Shown: positions 35,269-43,747, numbered from the stretch's first letter. The stretch: DNA of 64,000 nucleotides from Clostridiales bacterium (GCA_024684435.1 JAIKWV010000019.1:1-64000), one strand, 5' to 3'. The notes: generated by a model not told the origin, from the letters alone. A program made the numbers and translations.

Positions 35269-35550
35269 ATGGATAAAACAACACTTGACGGCCTTCTCAG
35301 CCTGAACGAGTTAAGGCTTACGGAAGAGGAGACGGAGTCCGTTCTGGGAGCGTTCGATTTCATGGCGGGCAAGGAAAAAATAATGGACGGCATCGACACG
35401 GAAAACGTGGAGGTCATGGTCCACGTCATGCCCATGAACAACGTGCTCAGAGAGGACGTCCGTGAGCAGCCCTTCACAAGGGAGTCCCTTCTTGAAGGCG
35501 CGCCGGAACACACCGAGGACTCATGGCAGGTCCCCAGGCTGGTAAAGTAA
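35269..35550 (+). CDS. gatC: Glutamyl/aspartyl-tRNA amidotransferase subunit C
   Basis: 93 residues. GatC wraps around GatA and GatB to hold the amidotransferase together. The pattern LSLNELRLTEEE at the N-terminus and a C-terminal segment with REDVREQPFTRESLLEGAPEHTEDSWQVPRLV are typical. The gene is the first of gatC-gatA-gatB, 56 bp before the gatA start. It should still be able to bind GatB. Confidence 0.88.
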   Translation: MDKTTLDGLLSLNELRLTEEETESVLGAFDFMAGKEKIMDGIDTENVEVMVHVMPMNNVLREDVREQPFTRESLLEGAPEHTEDSWQVPRLVK

Positions 35551-35606
35551 GATAACAGAAAGGAATCACGCGCGGCCGACATGGCTTGCGCTTTACGGAG
35601 ACAGAT

Positions 35607-36788
35607 ATGAAAGAATATATTACCAAGACAGGTTCAGGCAACATCGCGGTGGACGATACCCTGCTTACCAAGGGTATTGAGACCACCGCGGGTTCAAAAA
35701 TACTTTCCGGCTTTGTTCCGCTTTTTTCGGCGGACGCGGTGGAGCGCGCGGAGAAGGCGGGCTATACCGTTGCCGGCAAAACTAACGTGGGAGAATTCGG
35801 TCTTGACCTTGTGGGCGAGTTCTCATATTATAACGACGGGGACGAGATCCTTCACGGCGCCGCGGCAGAGCTTATTGCAAAGGGCGAGATCAAGGGCGCT
35901 CTTGAAGTGGATCTGAACGGCGCACCCAGACGCGCCGCCGCCCTTTCGGGTACAGATTTCATCAAGCCCACCTACGGCACGGTTTCCCGTTACGGCGTTA
36001 TCCCCTGCGCCTGCTCCGGCGAACAGGTGGGAGCCGCCGCGGCTGACGCGCAGGAGACGAAAAAGCTCCTGACTGCTATAGCGGGGCATGACGGCAAGGA
36101 CGGCACCAGCCTGCCTGCGGAAAGTTACGACTATGCCTGCGGCAAAGAGATCGCCGGCATGAAGGTGGGCGTAATCACCCAGCTGTTCGACACAGCCTCC
36201 GAAGAAACGAAGGCCGTTATAAAAAATTACGCCGAAAAGCTCAAGGCTCTGGGTATTGCCGTTGAGGATGTCAGCGTTGAAGAGATCTCTGCGGCGCAGA
36301 GCGCGTGGCAGATACTCATGGCGGCGGAGACCTGCAACAACGTTTCCCGTTACGACGGTGTAAAATTCGGCTACCGCACGCCGAACTACAAGAACATAGA
36401 CGAGCTTTATATAGGCTCCAGGACCGAGGGTATGAACCTGCTGACAAAAGCCACCGTGCTTTACGGCTCGGACGTGCTTTCAAAGGGCCGCTATTTCACC
36501 TGCTACGACAAAGCGCTCAAGGTCAGGAGAGTCGTCGCGGACAAATTCAAGGAGCTGTTCAAAGCATATGACGCTCTGCTTGTTCCCGCCTGCGGAAAAA
36601 CGGAGTATAAAAAATATGATATAGGCAAGGCGTTTGAAACGGTCTATGAGGAGAGCGCCTACACTGCCGTCCCAAATCTTATCGGCATTCCCGCCATGGT
36701 CACCGGAGGCGTTCAGCTCATGGCGGATCATTTCGGGGAAAACATTCTTTTCAAAATCGCAGAGAGCGCGGAAGGGACGGATAAGTGA
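35607..36788 (+). CDS. gatA: Catalytically degenerate GatA (amidase family) subunit
   Basis: 393 residues against about 485 in normal GatA. The amidase frame is clear: TKGIETTAGSKIL, TNVGEF, KPTYGTVSRYGVIPCACS and IAGHDGKDGTS. The catalytic Lys (normally AIKDN) is Asp16 (AVDDT), the cis-Ser in the GGSSGGS motif is gone (ILHGAAAELIAKG), and the Ser nucleophile of DTGGSIR is Ala106 (DLNGAPR). About 60 N-terminal residues are also missing. It cannot release ammonia from glutamine by the known mechanism. ATG 35607 with GGAGA is the likely start; an in-frame TTG lies at 35586. The stop overlaps the gatB start. Confidence 0.9.
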   Translation: MKEYITKTGSGNIAVDDTLLTKGIETTAGSKILSGFVPLFSADAVERAEKAGYTVAGKTNVGEFGLDLVGEFSYYNDGDEILHGAAAELIAKGEIKGALEVDLNGAPRRAAALSGTDFIKPTYGTVSRYGVIPCACSGEQVGAAAADAQETKKLLTAIAGHDGKDGTSLPAESYDYACGKEIAGMKVGVITQLFDTASEETKAVIKNYAEKLKALGIAVEDVSVEEISAAQSAWQILMAAETCNNVSRYDGVKFGYRTPNYKNIDELYIGSRTEGMNLLTKATVLYGSDVLSKGRYFTCYDKALKVRRVVADKFKELFKAYDALLVPACGKTEYKKYDIGKAFETVYEESAYTAVPNLIGIPAMVTGGVQLMADHFGENILFKIAESAEGTDK

Positions 36789-38221
36789 TGAAATACGAAA
36801 TAGTTATTGGCCTTGAGACCCACGTTGAGCTTGCCACTGAATCAAAGATATTCTGCTCCTGCGGAGGTCACTCGAATCACGGGGAACCCAACGACTGCGT
36901 GTGCCCCGCCTGCTGCGGTATGCCGGGTATGCTGCCCGTTACAAACAAACACGTTGTGGAGCTTGCCGTCATGGCGGGACTTATGCTCAACTGTGAGATA
37001 AACCGCTGCACAACATTTGACAAAAAGAGCTATTATTATCCCGATCTGCCCTGCGCCTATCAGATCACCCAGTGGTTCCACCCCATCTGCACCAACGGTC
37101 TGGTTGAGGTGGAGACCAAAAACGGTATCTCAAAAATAGGCATAAAGCAGATACATATGGAGGAGGACGCGGGCAAGCTTGTCCACGACGACTGGTCGGA
37201 CACCACCCTCGTGGACTTCAATAGGACCAGCGTGCCCCTTATCGAGATAGTGAGCCGTCCTGATTTCCGTTCTGCGGAGGAGGTACTGGCTTACCTTGAA
37301 AAGCTCAAATCGATTTTCCGCTTTGCCAACATCTCCGAATGCGAGGAGGGAGCGATGAGGTGCGACGTAAACATCTCCATCCGTCCCGAGGGTTCAACGG
37401 AGCTGGGCGTGAGGACTGAGATAAAGAATATGAGCTCCCTCTCATCCATAGAGAGAGCCATCAAATACGAGACCGCCAGACACATGGACGCTCTTGAGCG
37501 TCAGACAGAGGTGCTTGTTCAGGAGACAAGGCGCTGGGACGACATAAAGGGCAAGACCTTCTCCATGAGGAACAAGGAGACCGCGGCGGACTACAGATAT
37601 TTCCCTGACCCAAACCTTATGCCAATTGTCATCGACGACGAATGGCTGGCAAAAATAAAGGCGGATATGCCCGCCTCTCCCGAGGAAAAGGCTGCCGAGT
37701 ACAGGGAGCTGGGAGTTTCCGACAAGGAGATCGAGCTGCTCATATCCAAGCGCAATCTCTGCGACCTGTTCGACGCGCTGCGTGGAAAGGGCTGTGCCGT
37801 TGCGGACATCGTTTCATGGATACTCACCGAATGCGCCGGCGTTCTGCGCAAGAAGGGTCAGGTGCTGGACGAGCTCAGGATATCAGCGGATAAGCTTGCC
37901 AGGATCATCGCCATGACATCCTCAAATGAGATCACCAGAGGCGCGGGCAGAAAGATCCTTGTCGCGGTGTTGGACAACGACGTTGACCCGGACAAATTCT
38001 GCGAGGAAAACAACCTTGCCGCTCAGGGCGACGAAAGTTTGATTAACGACGTGGTAAAGAAAGTCATCGCGGAAAACGAGGCGGCGGTGAAGGATTATCT
38101 CGGCGGAAAGACAAAGGCTTTCCAGGCGCTGTTCGGCGGCTGTATGAAACAGCTCAGAGGAAACGGCGATCCGGCGATAATCAGAACCCAGCTTGAGAAC
38201 GAGCTGGCAAAGCTCGGTTAA
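36788..38221 (+). CDS. gatB: Aspartyl/glutamyl-tRNA amidotransferase subunit B
   Basis: 477 residues, normal length. GLETHVEL, the zinc cysteines (FCSCG ... CVCPACCGMPG), FDKKSYYYPDLP, QIHMEEDAGKLVHD, DFNRTSVPLIEIVS and CDVNISI are all present, so the kinase/transamidase core looks intact. The C-terminal helical and tail domains (YqeY-like) follow. It phosphorylates the misacylated side chain and transfers ammonia to it. The ATG shares its A with the gatA stop TGA, so the genes are translationally coupled. Confidence 0.95.
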   Translation: MKYEIVIGLETHVELATESKIFCSCGGHSNHGEPNDCVCPACCGMPGMLPVTNKHVVELAVMAGLMLNCEINRCTTFDKKSYYYPDLPCAYQITQWFHPICTNGLVEVETKNGISKIGIKQIHMEEDAGKLVHDDWSDTTLVDFNRTSVPLIEIVSRPDFRSAEEVLAYLEKLKSIFRFANISECEEGAMRCDVNISIRPEGSTELGVRTEIKNMSSLSSIERAIKYETARHMDALERQTEVLVQETRRWDDIKGKTFSMRNKETAADYRYFPDPNLMPIVIDDEWLAKIKADMPASPEEKAAEYRELGVSDKEIELLISKRNLCDLFDALRGKGCAVADIVSWILTECAGVLRKKGQVLDELRISADKLARIIAMTSSNEITRGAGRKILVAVLDNDVDPDKFCEENNLAAQGDESLINDVVKKVIAENEAAVKDYLGGKTKAFQALFGGCMKQLRGNGDPAIIRTQLENELAKLG

Positions 38222-38269
38222 AAAATAAATAGTAATAAATAGATTTTTCAATAAAGGAGGCGTATCATC

Positions 38270-39292
38270 TTGAGCACTTTTGAATGTAAGCTGTGCGGAA
38301 AAGCGGTTGACGTTGATTTCGGAGAGGAGCTGTTTACCTGCCCGGAATGTTCCCTTTTGAACACCGTGCCCGAATGCCTTGACGACCTGGCACTGCTCTT
38401 TAACCGCGCAAACACTCTCAGACGTGCAAGCAAATTTGATAGCGCAGCGGAAGTATATAAGGATATACTGTTAAAACATCCGGATTTTGCCGAAGCATAC
38501 TGGGGCTTGACCCTGTGTGACTACGGCGTGGTATTTTTCGTGGATGACGACACCGGAAAGCCGCAGCCCATGTGCACGAAATCGGCAATAAAGGTGATCG
38601 CCGCCAACAACAATTACAATTATGTCCTGAAATATGCCAGCGAGAAGACCCTTGACATCTACAAGGAAACGGCTGAAAAGATCTCGGAGATACAGCGGGA
38701 GAACAGAAAAAAATCTCTGACGCCAACCGGTTTCGATGAGGTCAAGACATCGGCGGATGAAATAGCGGAGGCTGAGGCGCAGGCAGAGGCGGAAGCGGCG
38801 GCTCTGGAGGCTGAAAACGCCGGTGAAGTCACAGAGACGGAGAACGGCGAAAACAGCTCGGGATCCTCAGACGAACACCATCACCACCATGGACACCACC
38901 ATCATCACCATCATCACCATCACCATCATCACCATCATCATCGCAGCACCGTAAGCAGCAGTCCTCCCAAAAAACGCGGCAATAAACCCGGAACAAATAC
39001 CCACAAAGTAAAAGCCGAACATGATATCGACATGAGCGAGGCCTTTGTCCACAACAAGGCGATGATCGAAAAATATGAAAATATCGACACCTTCAAGGTC
39101 TCGGTCTCCGATGACAAGGTAAGACATCATATCCACGAAAATCCTGATGTTTATAATATCGGCGGCACCACAAAGCTTGTGGAAAAAAAGGACAAAAAGA
39201 GGGACAAACAGTTCCTGCTGATAATCCTTGCCATTGTAGTTCCCGCAGTGCTGTTTGCCCTTATGTATTGGTTTATAAAAACAATGAATTAA
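38270..39292 (+). CDS. Zinc-ribbon, TPR-like, His-tract tail-anchored membrane protein
   Basis: 340 residues. A zinc ribbon at the N-terminus (CKLCG ... CPEC, residues 6-27) is followed by a TPR-like helical part (ASKFDSAAEVYKDILLKHPDFAEAYWGLTLCDYGV), an Ala/Glu-rich coil (160-190), a run of 5 His, Gly and 16 His (about 203-224), and a C-terminal membrane helix (FLLIILAIVVPAVLFALMYWFI). Similar zinc-ribbon plus TPR proteins are common in Clostridia with unknown function. The His tract could bind metals. The start is TTG 38270 with GGAGG nine bases before. Confidence 0.8.
   Translation: MSTFECKLCGKAVDVDFGEELFTCPECSLLNTVPECLDDLALLFNRANTLRRASKFDSAAEVYKDILLKHPDFAEAYWGLTLCDYGVVFFVDDDTGKPQPMCTKSAIKVIAANNNYNYVLKYASEKTLDIYKETAEKISEIQRENRKKSLTPTGFDEVKTSADEIAEAEAQAEAEAAALEAENAGEVTETENGENSSGSSDEHHHHHGHHHHHHHHHHHHHHHHRSTVSSSPPKKRGNKPGTNTHKVKAEHDIDMSEAFVHNKAMIEKYENIDTFKVSVSDDKVRHHIHENPDVYNIGGTTKLVEKKDKKRDKQFLLIILAIVVPAVLFALMYWFIKTMN
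38874..38941 (+). repeat. CAC/CAT histidine codon tract
   Basis: An imperfect trinucleotide run of 21 His codons broken by one GGA. Synonymous CAC/CAT mixing suggests long-term selection for His rather than a fresh repeat expansion. Confidence 0.9.
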
Positions 39293-39876
39293 AATTTTCT
39301 GCGCAGCTCCATGACCTTGCCCAGAATATTGACGGGGATGTCTTTGATCTCATCAGGAGAGAAGACAAGAGGTTCATAACTGCTGTTGAGCGGTACCAGC
39401 ATAATGTTGGTACCGTTTTTTATTACTTTTTTTACCGTGGCGTCGGTGCCGCCGATGAGCACCACGGCTATATCTCCGCTGTCCACATCCGACTGGCGGC
39501 GGACGATCACCGTGTCCCCCTCACATATGCGAGGGGTCATGCTGTCCCCCGTTACACGCAGACCGAAGTAATCTCCGCCTGCCGCCATAAGAGGACTGAT
39601 CTCCTCGTAGTCAAGCACCTCCTCCACAGCCTCCACAGGCAGACCGGCGCGGACCCTGCCCAAAACGGGAACAAGGTTGGATCTTGTCTTGTCTATACCG
39701 AGAAGGGTATCCACCGACACGCCGAAGTAGGCGGAAAGCACAGTGAGAGATTCCCTGTCCGGTACGGTCCTGTCATTTTCCCACTGACTTACCGCGGTCT
39801 GATGAACGTGGCAGATCTCTGCAAGCTCTTTCTGGGAAACGTTGTGCTGGGTGCGAAGTTTTCTGATGATATTCAT
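39289..39876 (-). CDS. XRE/S24 (LexA/CI-type) repressor
   Basis: 195 residues. The helix-turn-helix (residues 3-60: VSQKELAEICHVHQTAVSQWENDR) is joined to an S24 peptidase domain with an Ala-Gly cleavage site (RVRAGLP), catalytic Ser in VTGDSMTP and Lys in DATVKKVIK. Such repressors are inactivated by RecA-triggered self-cleavage in DNA damage. Its gene is divergent from the island's sigma-like regulator. The minus-strand stop shares TTAA (39289-39292) with the preceding gene, a tail-to-tail overlap. Confidence 0.92.
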   Translation of the reverse strand: MNIIRKLRTQHNVSQKELAEICHVHQTAVSQWENDRTVPDRESLTVLSAYFGVSVDTLLGIDKTRSNLVPVLGRVRAGLPVEAVEEVLDYEEISPLMAAGGDYFGLRVTGDSMTPRICEGDTVIVRRQSDVDSGDIAVVLIGGTDATVKKVIKNGTNIMLVPLNSSYEPLVFSPDEIKDIPVNILGKVMELRRKF

Positions 39877-39957
39877 TGCAATACCCCTAACAGCTTATTT
39901 GTTATGATATGGTCGTTTTTGTGAAAATATGCAGATCGGGAACAAAAATCTATCACA

Positions 39958-39995
39958 ATTATAAGCGATACTATTATAAATGTCAATATTCGACA
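39958..39995 (-). promoter_or_regulatory. Consensus promoter and candidate operator of the S24 repressor
   Basis: Minus strand TTGACA (complement of 39981-39986), 17 bp, TATAAT (complement of 39958-39963). The inverted repeat TGTC-AATATTC-GACA (39981-39995) covers the -35, a likely autoregulation site. Confidence 0.8.
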
Positions 39996-40015
39996 ATAAA
40001 AAATTATTTTTGCTA

Positions 40016-40044
40016 TTGACAACATGGAAAAATGTGGCTATTAT
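40016..40044 (+). promoter_or_regulatory. Rightward promoter of the phage-derived island
   Basis: TTGACA (40016-40021), 17 bp, TATTAT (40039-40044). It lies 20 bp from the repressor's dyad, so a single repressor could control both directions. Confidence 0.75.
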
Positions 40045-40082
40045 ATTAGTACAGCTATTAAAAAGTCTCGAGGAGGTAAAAA

Positions 40083-40706
40083 GTGTTTAGTTTGTCTTAT
40101 CCACAGTCGGCGCCCACATACGAGGAGGCGGCTCTTGCCGAGCAGTCCTATCTGGACTGGGAGCGATCGGAGTATGAGGGTGTTGTGCAGTATGTATGGC
40201 GGCGACGGAATATTTCCCTGGCGGCGGTGGCTCGCAGCGTGATCGACGAACAGCTTACACGGGCTGAACAGGCGGTCATAAAAAAGTACTGGTTTGAGGG
40301 TAAAAACTGCGCGCAGATAGCCGGGGAGCAGGGGATCAACAGGTCAAACGTGACCCGCAGTCTGAACAGGGCCATGGAGAAGCTGGAAAGATACCTCAAG
40401 TACGTTGTTATGTATCAGCAAAGCCAGAAAAAAATTCGGGTACTGCCCCTTGCAGTGAATCAGGCGCTCACCGCCGCGGCTGTCGCGGAACAAAAGGGAG
40501 AAACTGCGGGCCGCCGGGTCTGCAGGCTGCGGCAGGGAGAGTGTCTGTCTCTCAGTCAGCTTGCCTTCGGGACAGGAATCAGGAAAGATAGATTGGAAAA
40601 AATCGAAGAGGATAAAGCGGAGTTAAGCGCCGGTGAGCTTATAAGACTGGCAAAATTTTTTAACGTATCGGCGGACGAACTGCTTTTTGGTGAAAAGAAA
40701 AATTAA
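40083..40706 (+). CDS. Sigma region-4-like regulator fused to an XRE domain
   Basis: 207 residues. Residues 55-110 match the sigma-70 region 4/helix-turn-helix pattern (LTRAEQAVIKKYWFEGKNCAQIAGEQGINRSNVTRSLNRAMEKLE); residues 150-205 are an XRE helix-turn-helix (LSLSQLAFGTGIRKDRLEKIEEDK ... LAKFFNVSADELLFGE). Short sigma-like proteins of this kind are common late regulators of phages. The start is GTG 40083 with AGGAGG six bases upstream. It is the first gene of the rightward transcript, so it may activate the structural and lysis genes. Confidence 0.8.
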   Translation: MFSLSYPQSAPTYEEAALAEQSYLDWERSEYEGVVQYVWRRRNISLAAVARSVIDEQLTRAEQAVIKKYWFEGKNCAQIAGEQGINRSNVTRSLNRAMEKLERYLKYVVMYQQSQKKIRVLPLAVNQALTAAAVAEQKGETAGRRVCRLRQGECLSLSQLAFGTGIRKDRLEKIEEDKAELSAGELIRLAKFFNVSADELLFGEKKN

Positions 40707-40722
40707 AAGAGGAGAGCAAAAT

Positions 40723-40941
40723 ATGAGAAAAAGCATTTGTGAATTATCCGAAGAATATTTTGACGGCGCGGCTATCCTCGATGAGCTGATAGAGAAATAC
40801 AGGCGAAAACTATCACTGCTCAGAGGGGGAAGCCGTACGGAGGTAAAGAGGATCGAGGGGCTGCTCAGATATTATTACAGCCAAAGAAACGATATGCTCG
40901 ACACCGCGCATTATCTGAAAAATTACTATAAGGCGGGCTGA
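40723..40941 (+). CDS. Small phage-island protein, unknown function
   Basis: 72 residues, helical, basic (MRKSICELSEEYFDGAAILDELIEKYRRK ...). A ribosome site GGAGAG precedes ATG 40723. I recognise no family. It lies between the sigma-like gene and the tail-fibre-like gene. Confidence 0.65.
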   Translation: MRKSICELSEEYFDGAAILDELIEKYRRKLSLLRGGSRTEVKRIEGLLRYYYSQRNDMLDTAHYLKNYYKAG

Positions 40942-40984
40942 CCGTGTTCTGCCGGTCTATTAAAAACAGAGAGGAAAATCAACT

Positions 40985-42598
40985 ATGAAAAATGTTGAAA
41001 TCAGTTTGAATTCGGACGGAAGCTTCAGCTGTTCCCAGGATAATATATATGTGGGTGAACACATGGCGGTGGAGCTTGCCATCACTCTGCCTGAGGAGAT
41101 GCAGACAGGCTTTGACAGCTATGCTCTGCGCCTTGATCCTGCAGGGATGTGCAAGGTCATCGTAGTAAAGGGAATAGATGAGCTCTCAGAGAACGATGAA
41201 GCGAACACATACATTTCACAGGGAGTCATACACTGCACTCTGCCCGGGGAATTCACCGGAACACCGGAGCTCTTCATGCAGGCGGAGGCGAGGCGCGAGG
41301 CTGACAACCACGTTACATATATTGAAAAGACGGCGGTATTCAGCGTCAAATTTGAAAAGTCGTTAGTGGGCAGAGAATTTGTGACAGATCCGGATTTTTC
41401 CGAGGTCTTTGATCCGGAAAGATATACCGCCAACAGTTTTGGACACACCCATTCCTACAACAGCCTTCTGGATCTTCCGGAGCTGTATCAGCCGGACGAA
41501 AACGTGTACATAAAATTTGTGTCCACGGTGGATGAGAACTACAACGTACCGGCGCAGATCACGAACCCCAGAACAAGACTGCGTCTGCCCAACGAATATT
41601 ATATAACCGGTCAGAACAAGGTGCGCAGAATGTACGGTTGGAAGCTTAACGAGACCGACGAGCATATATTTGAGGGCGGCTCTTTCTACACTTTGCCGGA
41701 GGGATTCAAAGGGACGCTGACATTCTTTGCTCATTGGACGGCAAATTACCGTGAATATATAGATCTGGTGGACAGCATAAACAATATGGTGACCAGAGAC
41801 GCTTTTCCGGCAAATTCAAACGACCCGAGCTGCGAGGGGATTTTTTACAGATTAACGACATATGATGAAAATGAAATGAATGAGCTGACAGCCGAGCTGG
41901 CGCTGGCAAACGAAAGGGTATATAACATGGACAGCGGCGATCAGTTTGAGGTGGATTCATATGTGAGGAGGCTTCGGGACAAGCTCAACGCCATAAAGCT
42001 TAAAAAGTTACCGGTATATATAGACTGCGATGAAGGGTCGGAACATGCACACGATTGGAAGCAAATAGTAAACTACTGCTTTTCTCTTTTCGGGGAGGAT
42101 GTCAACGCGACAAATATATCGGTGAACACTCCCATACCGGAGGACTGCAAATTCACTGTCCAGTCAATGGAGGCTCTGCGCAGCAGGCTGGCAAGTCTCA
42201 GCGGTGTGCTTGCTCAGGCAATGGCGGATCGGTACAGGATCTGTCATTTCGAGCTGATGGAAGCAACCATGTCACTGGTGTACGAAAAGTATCACGGGCT
42301 GACGCTGAAAGAAACTCAGGTGATAGATCTGACGTCCACCACTGTGTCCCTTTCACCGGAGGACGGTGTGGAGTATAAATACGGCACCCTAAACACTCTG
42401 AGCATCAGCCTGCCCGCTGAGCCCCGTTACAGGACGCGCATAACTTTTGTAAGCGGAAGTACGGCAACGGTGGTGGCGTTTACATCTATGCCCCTCTGGG
42501 CGGACGGAGTGATCCCGGAAATAGAGGCAGACAGAACATATCAGATAGATATTGAGGACGGACTTGCGGTTTGGAGGGGATTCTATGCGGCAACCTGA
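40985..42598 (+). CDS. Phage tail-fibre/baseplate-like protein
   Basis: 537 residues. The N-terminal 130 residues (EISLNSDGSFSCSQDNIYVGEHMAVELAITLPEE, then IHCTLPGEFTGTPELFMQAEA) match the N-terminal domain of Clostridial phage baseplate/tail-fibre proteins. A beta-rich middle contains an InlB-like piece (YGWKLNETD ... TLTFFAHW), then a helical part and a terminal beta domain. No signal peptide, as for phage structural proteins. Its 3' end overlaps the next gene by 14 bp. The assignment is by pattern, not by a search. Confidence 0.65.
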   Translation: MKNVEISLNSDGSFSCSQDNIYVGEHMAVELAITLPEEMQTGFDSYALRLDPAGMCKVIVVKGIDELSENDEANTYISQGVIHCTLPGEFTGTPELFMQAEARREADNHVTYIEKTAVFSVKFEKSLVGREFVTDPDFSEVFDPERYTANSFGHTHSYNSLLDLPELYQPDENVYIKFVSTVDENYNVPAQITNPRTRLRLPNEYYITGQNKVRRMYGWKLNETDEHIFEGGSFYTLPEGFKGTLTFFAHWTANYREYIDLVDSINNMVTRDAFPANSNDPSCEGIFYRLTTYDENEMNELTAELALANERVYNMDSGDQFEVDSYVRRLRDKLNAIKLKKLPVYIDCDEGSEHAHDWKQIVNYCFSLFGEDVNATNISVNTPIPEDCKFTVQSMEALRSRLASLSGVLAQAMADRYRICHFELMEATMSLVYEKYHGLTLKETQVIDLTSTTVSLSPEDGVEYKYGTLNTLSISLPAEPRYRTRITFVSGSTATVVAFTSMPLWADGVIPEIEADRTYQIDIEDGLAVWRGFYAAT

Positions 42599-43232
42599 CA
42601 GGAGAAGAGCTTTGATCTCCGGCAGCAGCGACACCGGCTCCGGCTGGGATCTGGAATTTTATGCCGCCAAGGGAGTTTTGCCGCCGTCGGGAAAAATGAC
42701 CACTGATATCGTATCGCCCGGCATCTCGTCTCAATCTACGGCAGCGTTTGTAAACGGATATTACAGGCTCAACGGTATAAATTCAAGCTCTTCAGGAGCC
42801 GGCGGAATAGCTATGAATGTCAATCCCTCATATTTGGGGACAGCCGGCGAGGCGGAGTGCGCTTTCTATATCAGAAATTTTTCTTTTAATGGTCTGGCGC
42901 TGCAGTTAAGTTTAAGATCCTTGAACGGCATTGATTTTATTGTGCGGGTACAGAATGACTATGTATGTGTTTTTTATCAGGTAGGCTCTAACGTGGATAA
43001 GCTGTATTGCTCAAGAAGATCAAATCTTAATACAAGATATGTTTTGCGCTGTGAGCTGGACAGCATAAACAGGGTCGCGCGGGTCTATATCAACGATGAA
43101 CTTATAGTCACCAGGACCGGCAATTATGTTACGGATTCAAACAACTATGCCTGTCAGGTCATGGCTGTATCGGCAGGATATTCCAGCACGGCGACAGTGG
43201 ACATAGAATATTTTAAATACAGAAGACTGTAA
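42585..43232 (+). CDS. LamG/concanavalin-like phage-island protein
   Basis: 215 residues. After a polar N-terminus, residues 40-210 form a beta-sandwich pattern (AECAFYIRNFSFNGLALQLSL, RYVLRCELDSINRVARVYINDELIVT, ATVDIEYFKYRRL) typical of lectin-like domains in phage tail fibres. ATG 42585 has GGAGGGG upstream and lies inside the end of the previous gene, so translation is coupled. Likely a receptor-binding partner of the tail-fibre-like protein. Confidence 0.65.
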   Translation: MRQPDRRRALISGSSDTGSGWDLEFYAAKGVLPPSGKMTTDIVSPGISSQSTAAFVNGYYRLNGINSSSSGAGGIAMNVNPSYLGTAGEAECAFYIRNFSFNGLALQLSLRSLNGIDFIVRVQNDYVCVFYQVGSNVDKLYCSRRSNLNTRYVLRCELDSINRVARVYINDELIVTRTGNYVTDSNNYACQVMAVSAGYSSTATVDIEYFKYRRL

Positions 43233-43243
43233 GGAGAAAAAGT

Positions 43244-43555
43244 ATGAGAAAGCTTTACGGAAGAATAAATGAAGAAGGCGTTTTTGAAATGGCGCCCAGA
43301 ACGCTTGATCTTGACGGATATATTATCATCAATCCTCTTGAGGTACATTACCAAAGGGCGGGCTACAAGCCGGTGGAGGAGTCAAATGATATCGGCACAG
43401 CCGTCTACACCGATGTCGGGGACAGGATCATTCAGTCCCGAAGCGGAAGTCCCGATGAGGAATACGAGGACAAGATAACGGCGCTGGAGCTGGCGGTCTG
43501 CGAAATATACGAATATATAGAAAGGATGTCGAATGATGGCAAGGATATATTATGA
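43244..43555 (+). CDS. Small phage tail-associated protein
   Basis: 103 residues, acidic. MRKLYGRINEEGVFEMAPRTL ... IIINPLEVHYQRAGYKPVEE follows the pattern of short proteins encoded next to tail fibre genes in Firmicute phages. The C-terminal third is helical. Its 3' end overlaps the next small gene (ATG 43533). Confidence 0.65.
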   Translation: MRKLYGRINEEGVFEMAPRTLDLDGYIIINPLEVHYQRAGYKPVEESNDIGTAVYTDVGDRIIQSRSGSPDEEYEDKITALELAVCEIYEYIERMSNDGKDIL

Positions 43556-43646
43556 TCTCATAATCAAGGGCAAAAAAACATTGGCGGATGTGCCTGCTTC
43601 CCTGAGAGAACAGGTGGCCGCGCTGACGGAGGGGAACGGGAAATGA
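43533..43646 (+). CDS. CD1375-like small phage protein
   Basis: 37 residues (MMARIYYDLIIKGKKTLADV..LREQVAAL). The motif ARIYYDLIIKGKKTLADVP matches the CD1375 family, short proteins found beside holin and endolysin genes in Clostridial phages. It overlaps the preceding gene and ends with ATGA shared with the next one. The role is unknown. Confidence 0.75.
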   Translation: MMARIYYDLIIKGKKTLADVPASLREQVAALTEGNGK

Positions 43647-43747
43647 TACACTGGCTGTTTACCTCCCTGCCGCTTACGGTGACCGCTGTCCTGTTTACCG
43701 CGGCAGCTCTTCTGAGGCTGTTTGTTTGGGGAGGGTTTTATGGATAA
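43643..43747 (+). CDS. Single-helix small membrane protein
   Basis: 34 residues (MIHWLFTSLPLTVTAVLFTA...) with one membrane helix. It is translationally coupled to the genes on both sides (ATGA at the start, 8-bp overlap with the endolysin gene at the end). Possibly an accessory lysis peptide. Confidence 0.6.
   Translation: MIHWLFTSLPLTVTAVLFTAAALLRLFVWGGFYG

Noticed and set aside
37922-38251. Open frame opposite the end of gatB
   Set aside because: Antisense shadow of gatB without start signals.
38874-38941. Short-period repeat that could be taken for a CRISPR or microsatellite array
   Set aside because: It is an in-frame histidine codon run with no spacer structure. No CRISPR array is seen in the window.
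39268-39924. 218-codon plus-strand frame over the S24 repressor
   Set aside because: Antisense to the repressor, which has HTH, Ser-Lys and cleavage motifs.
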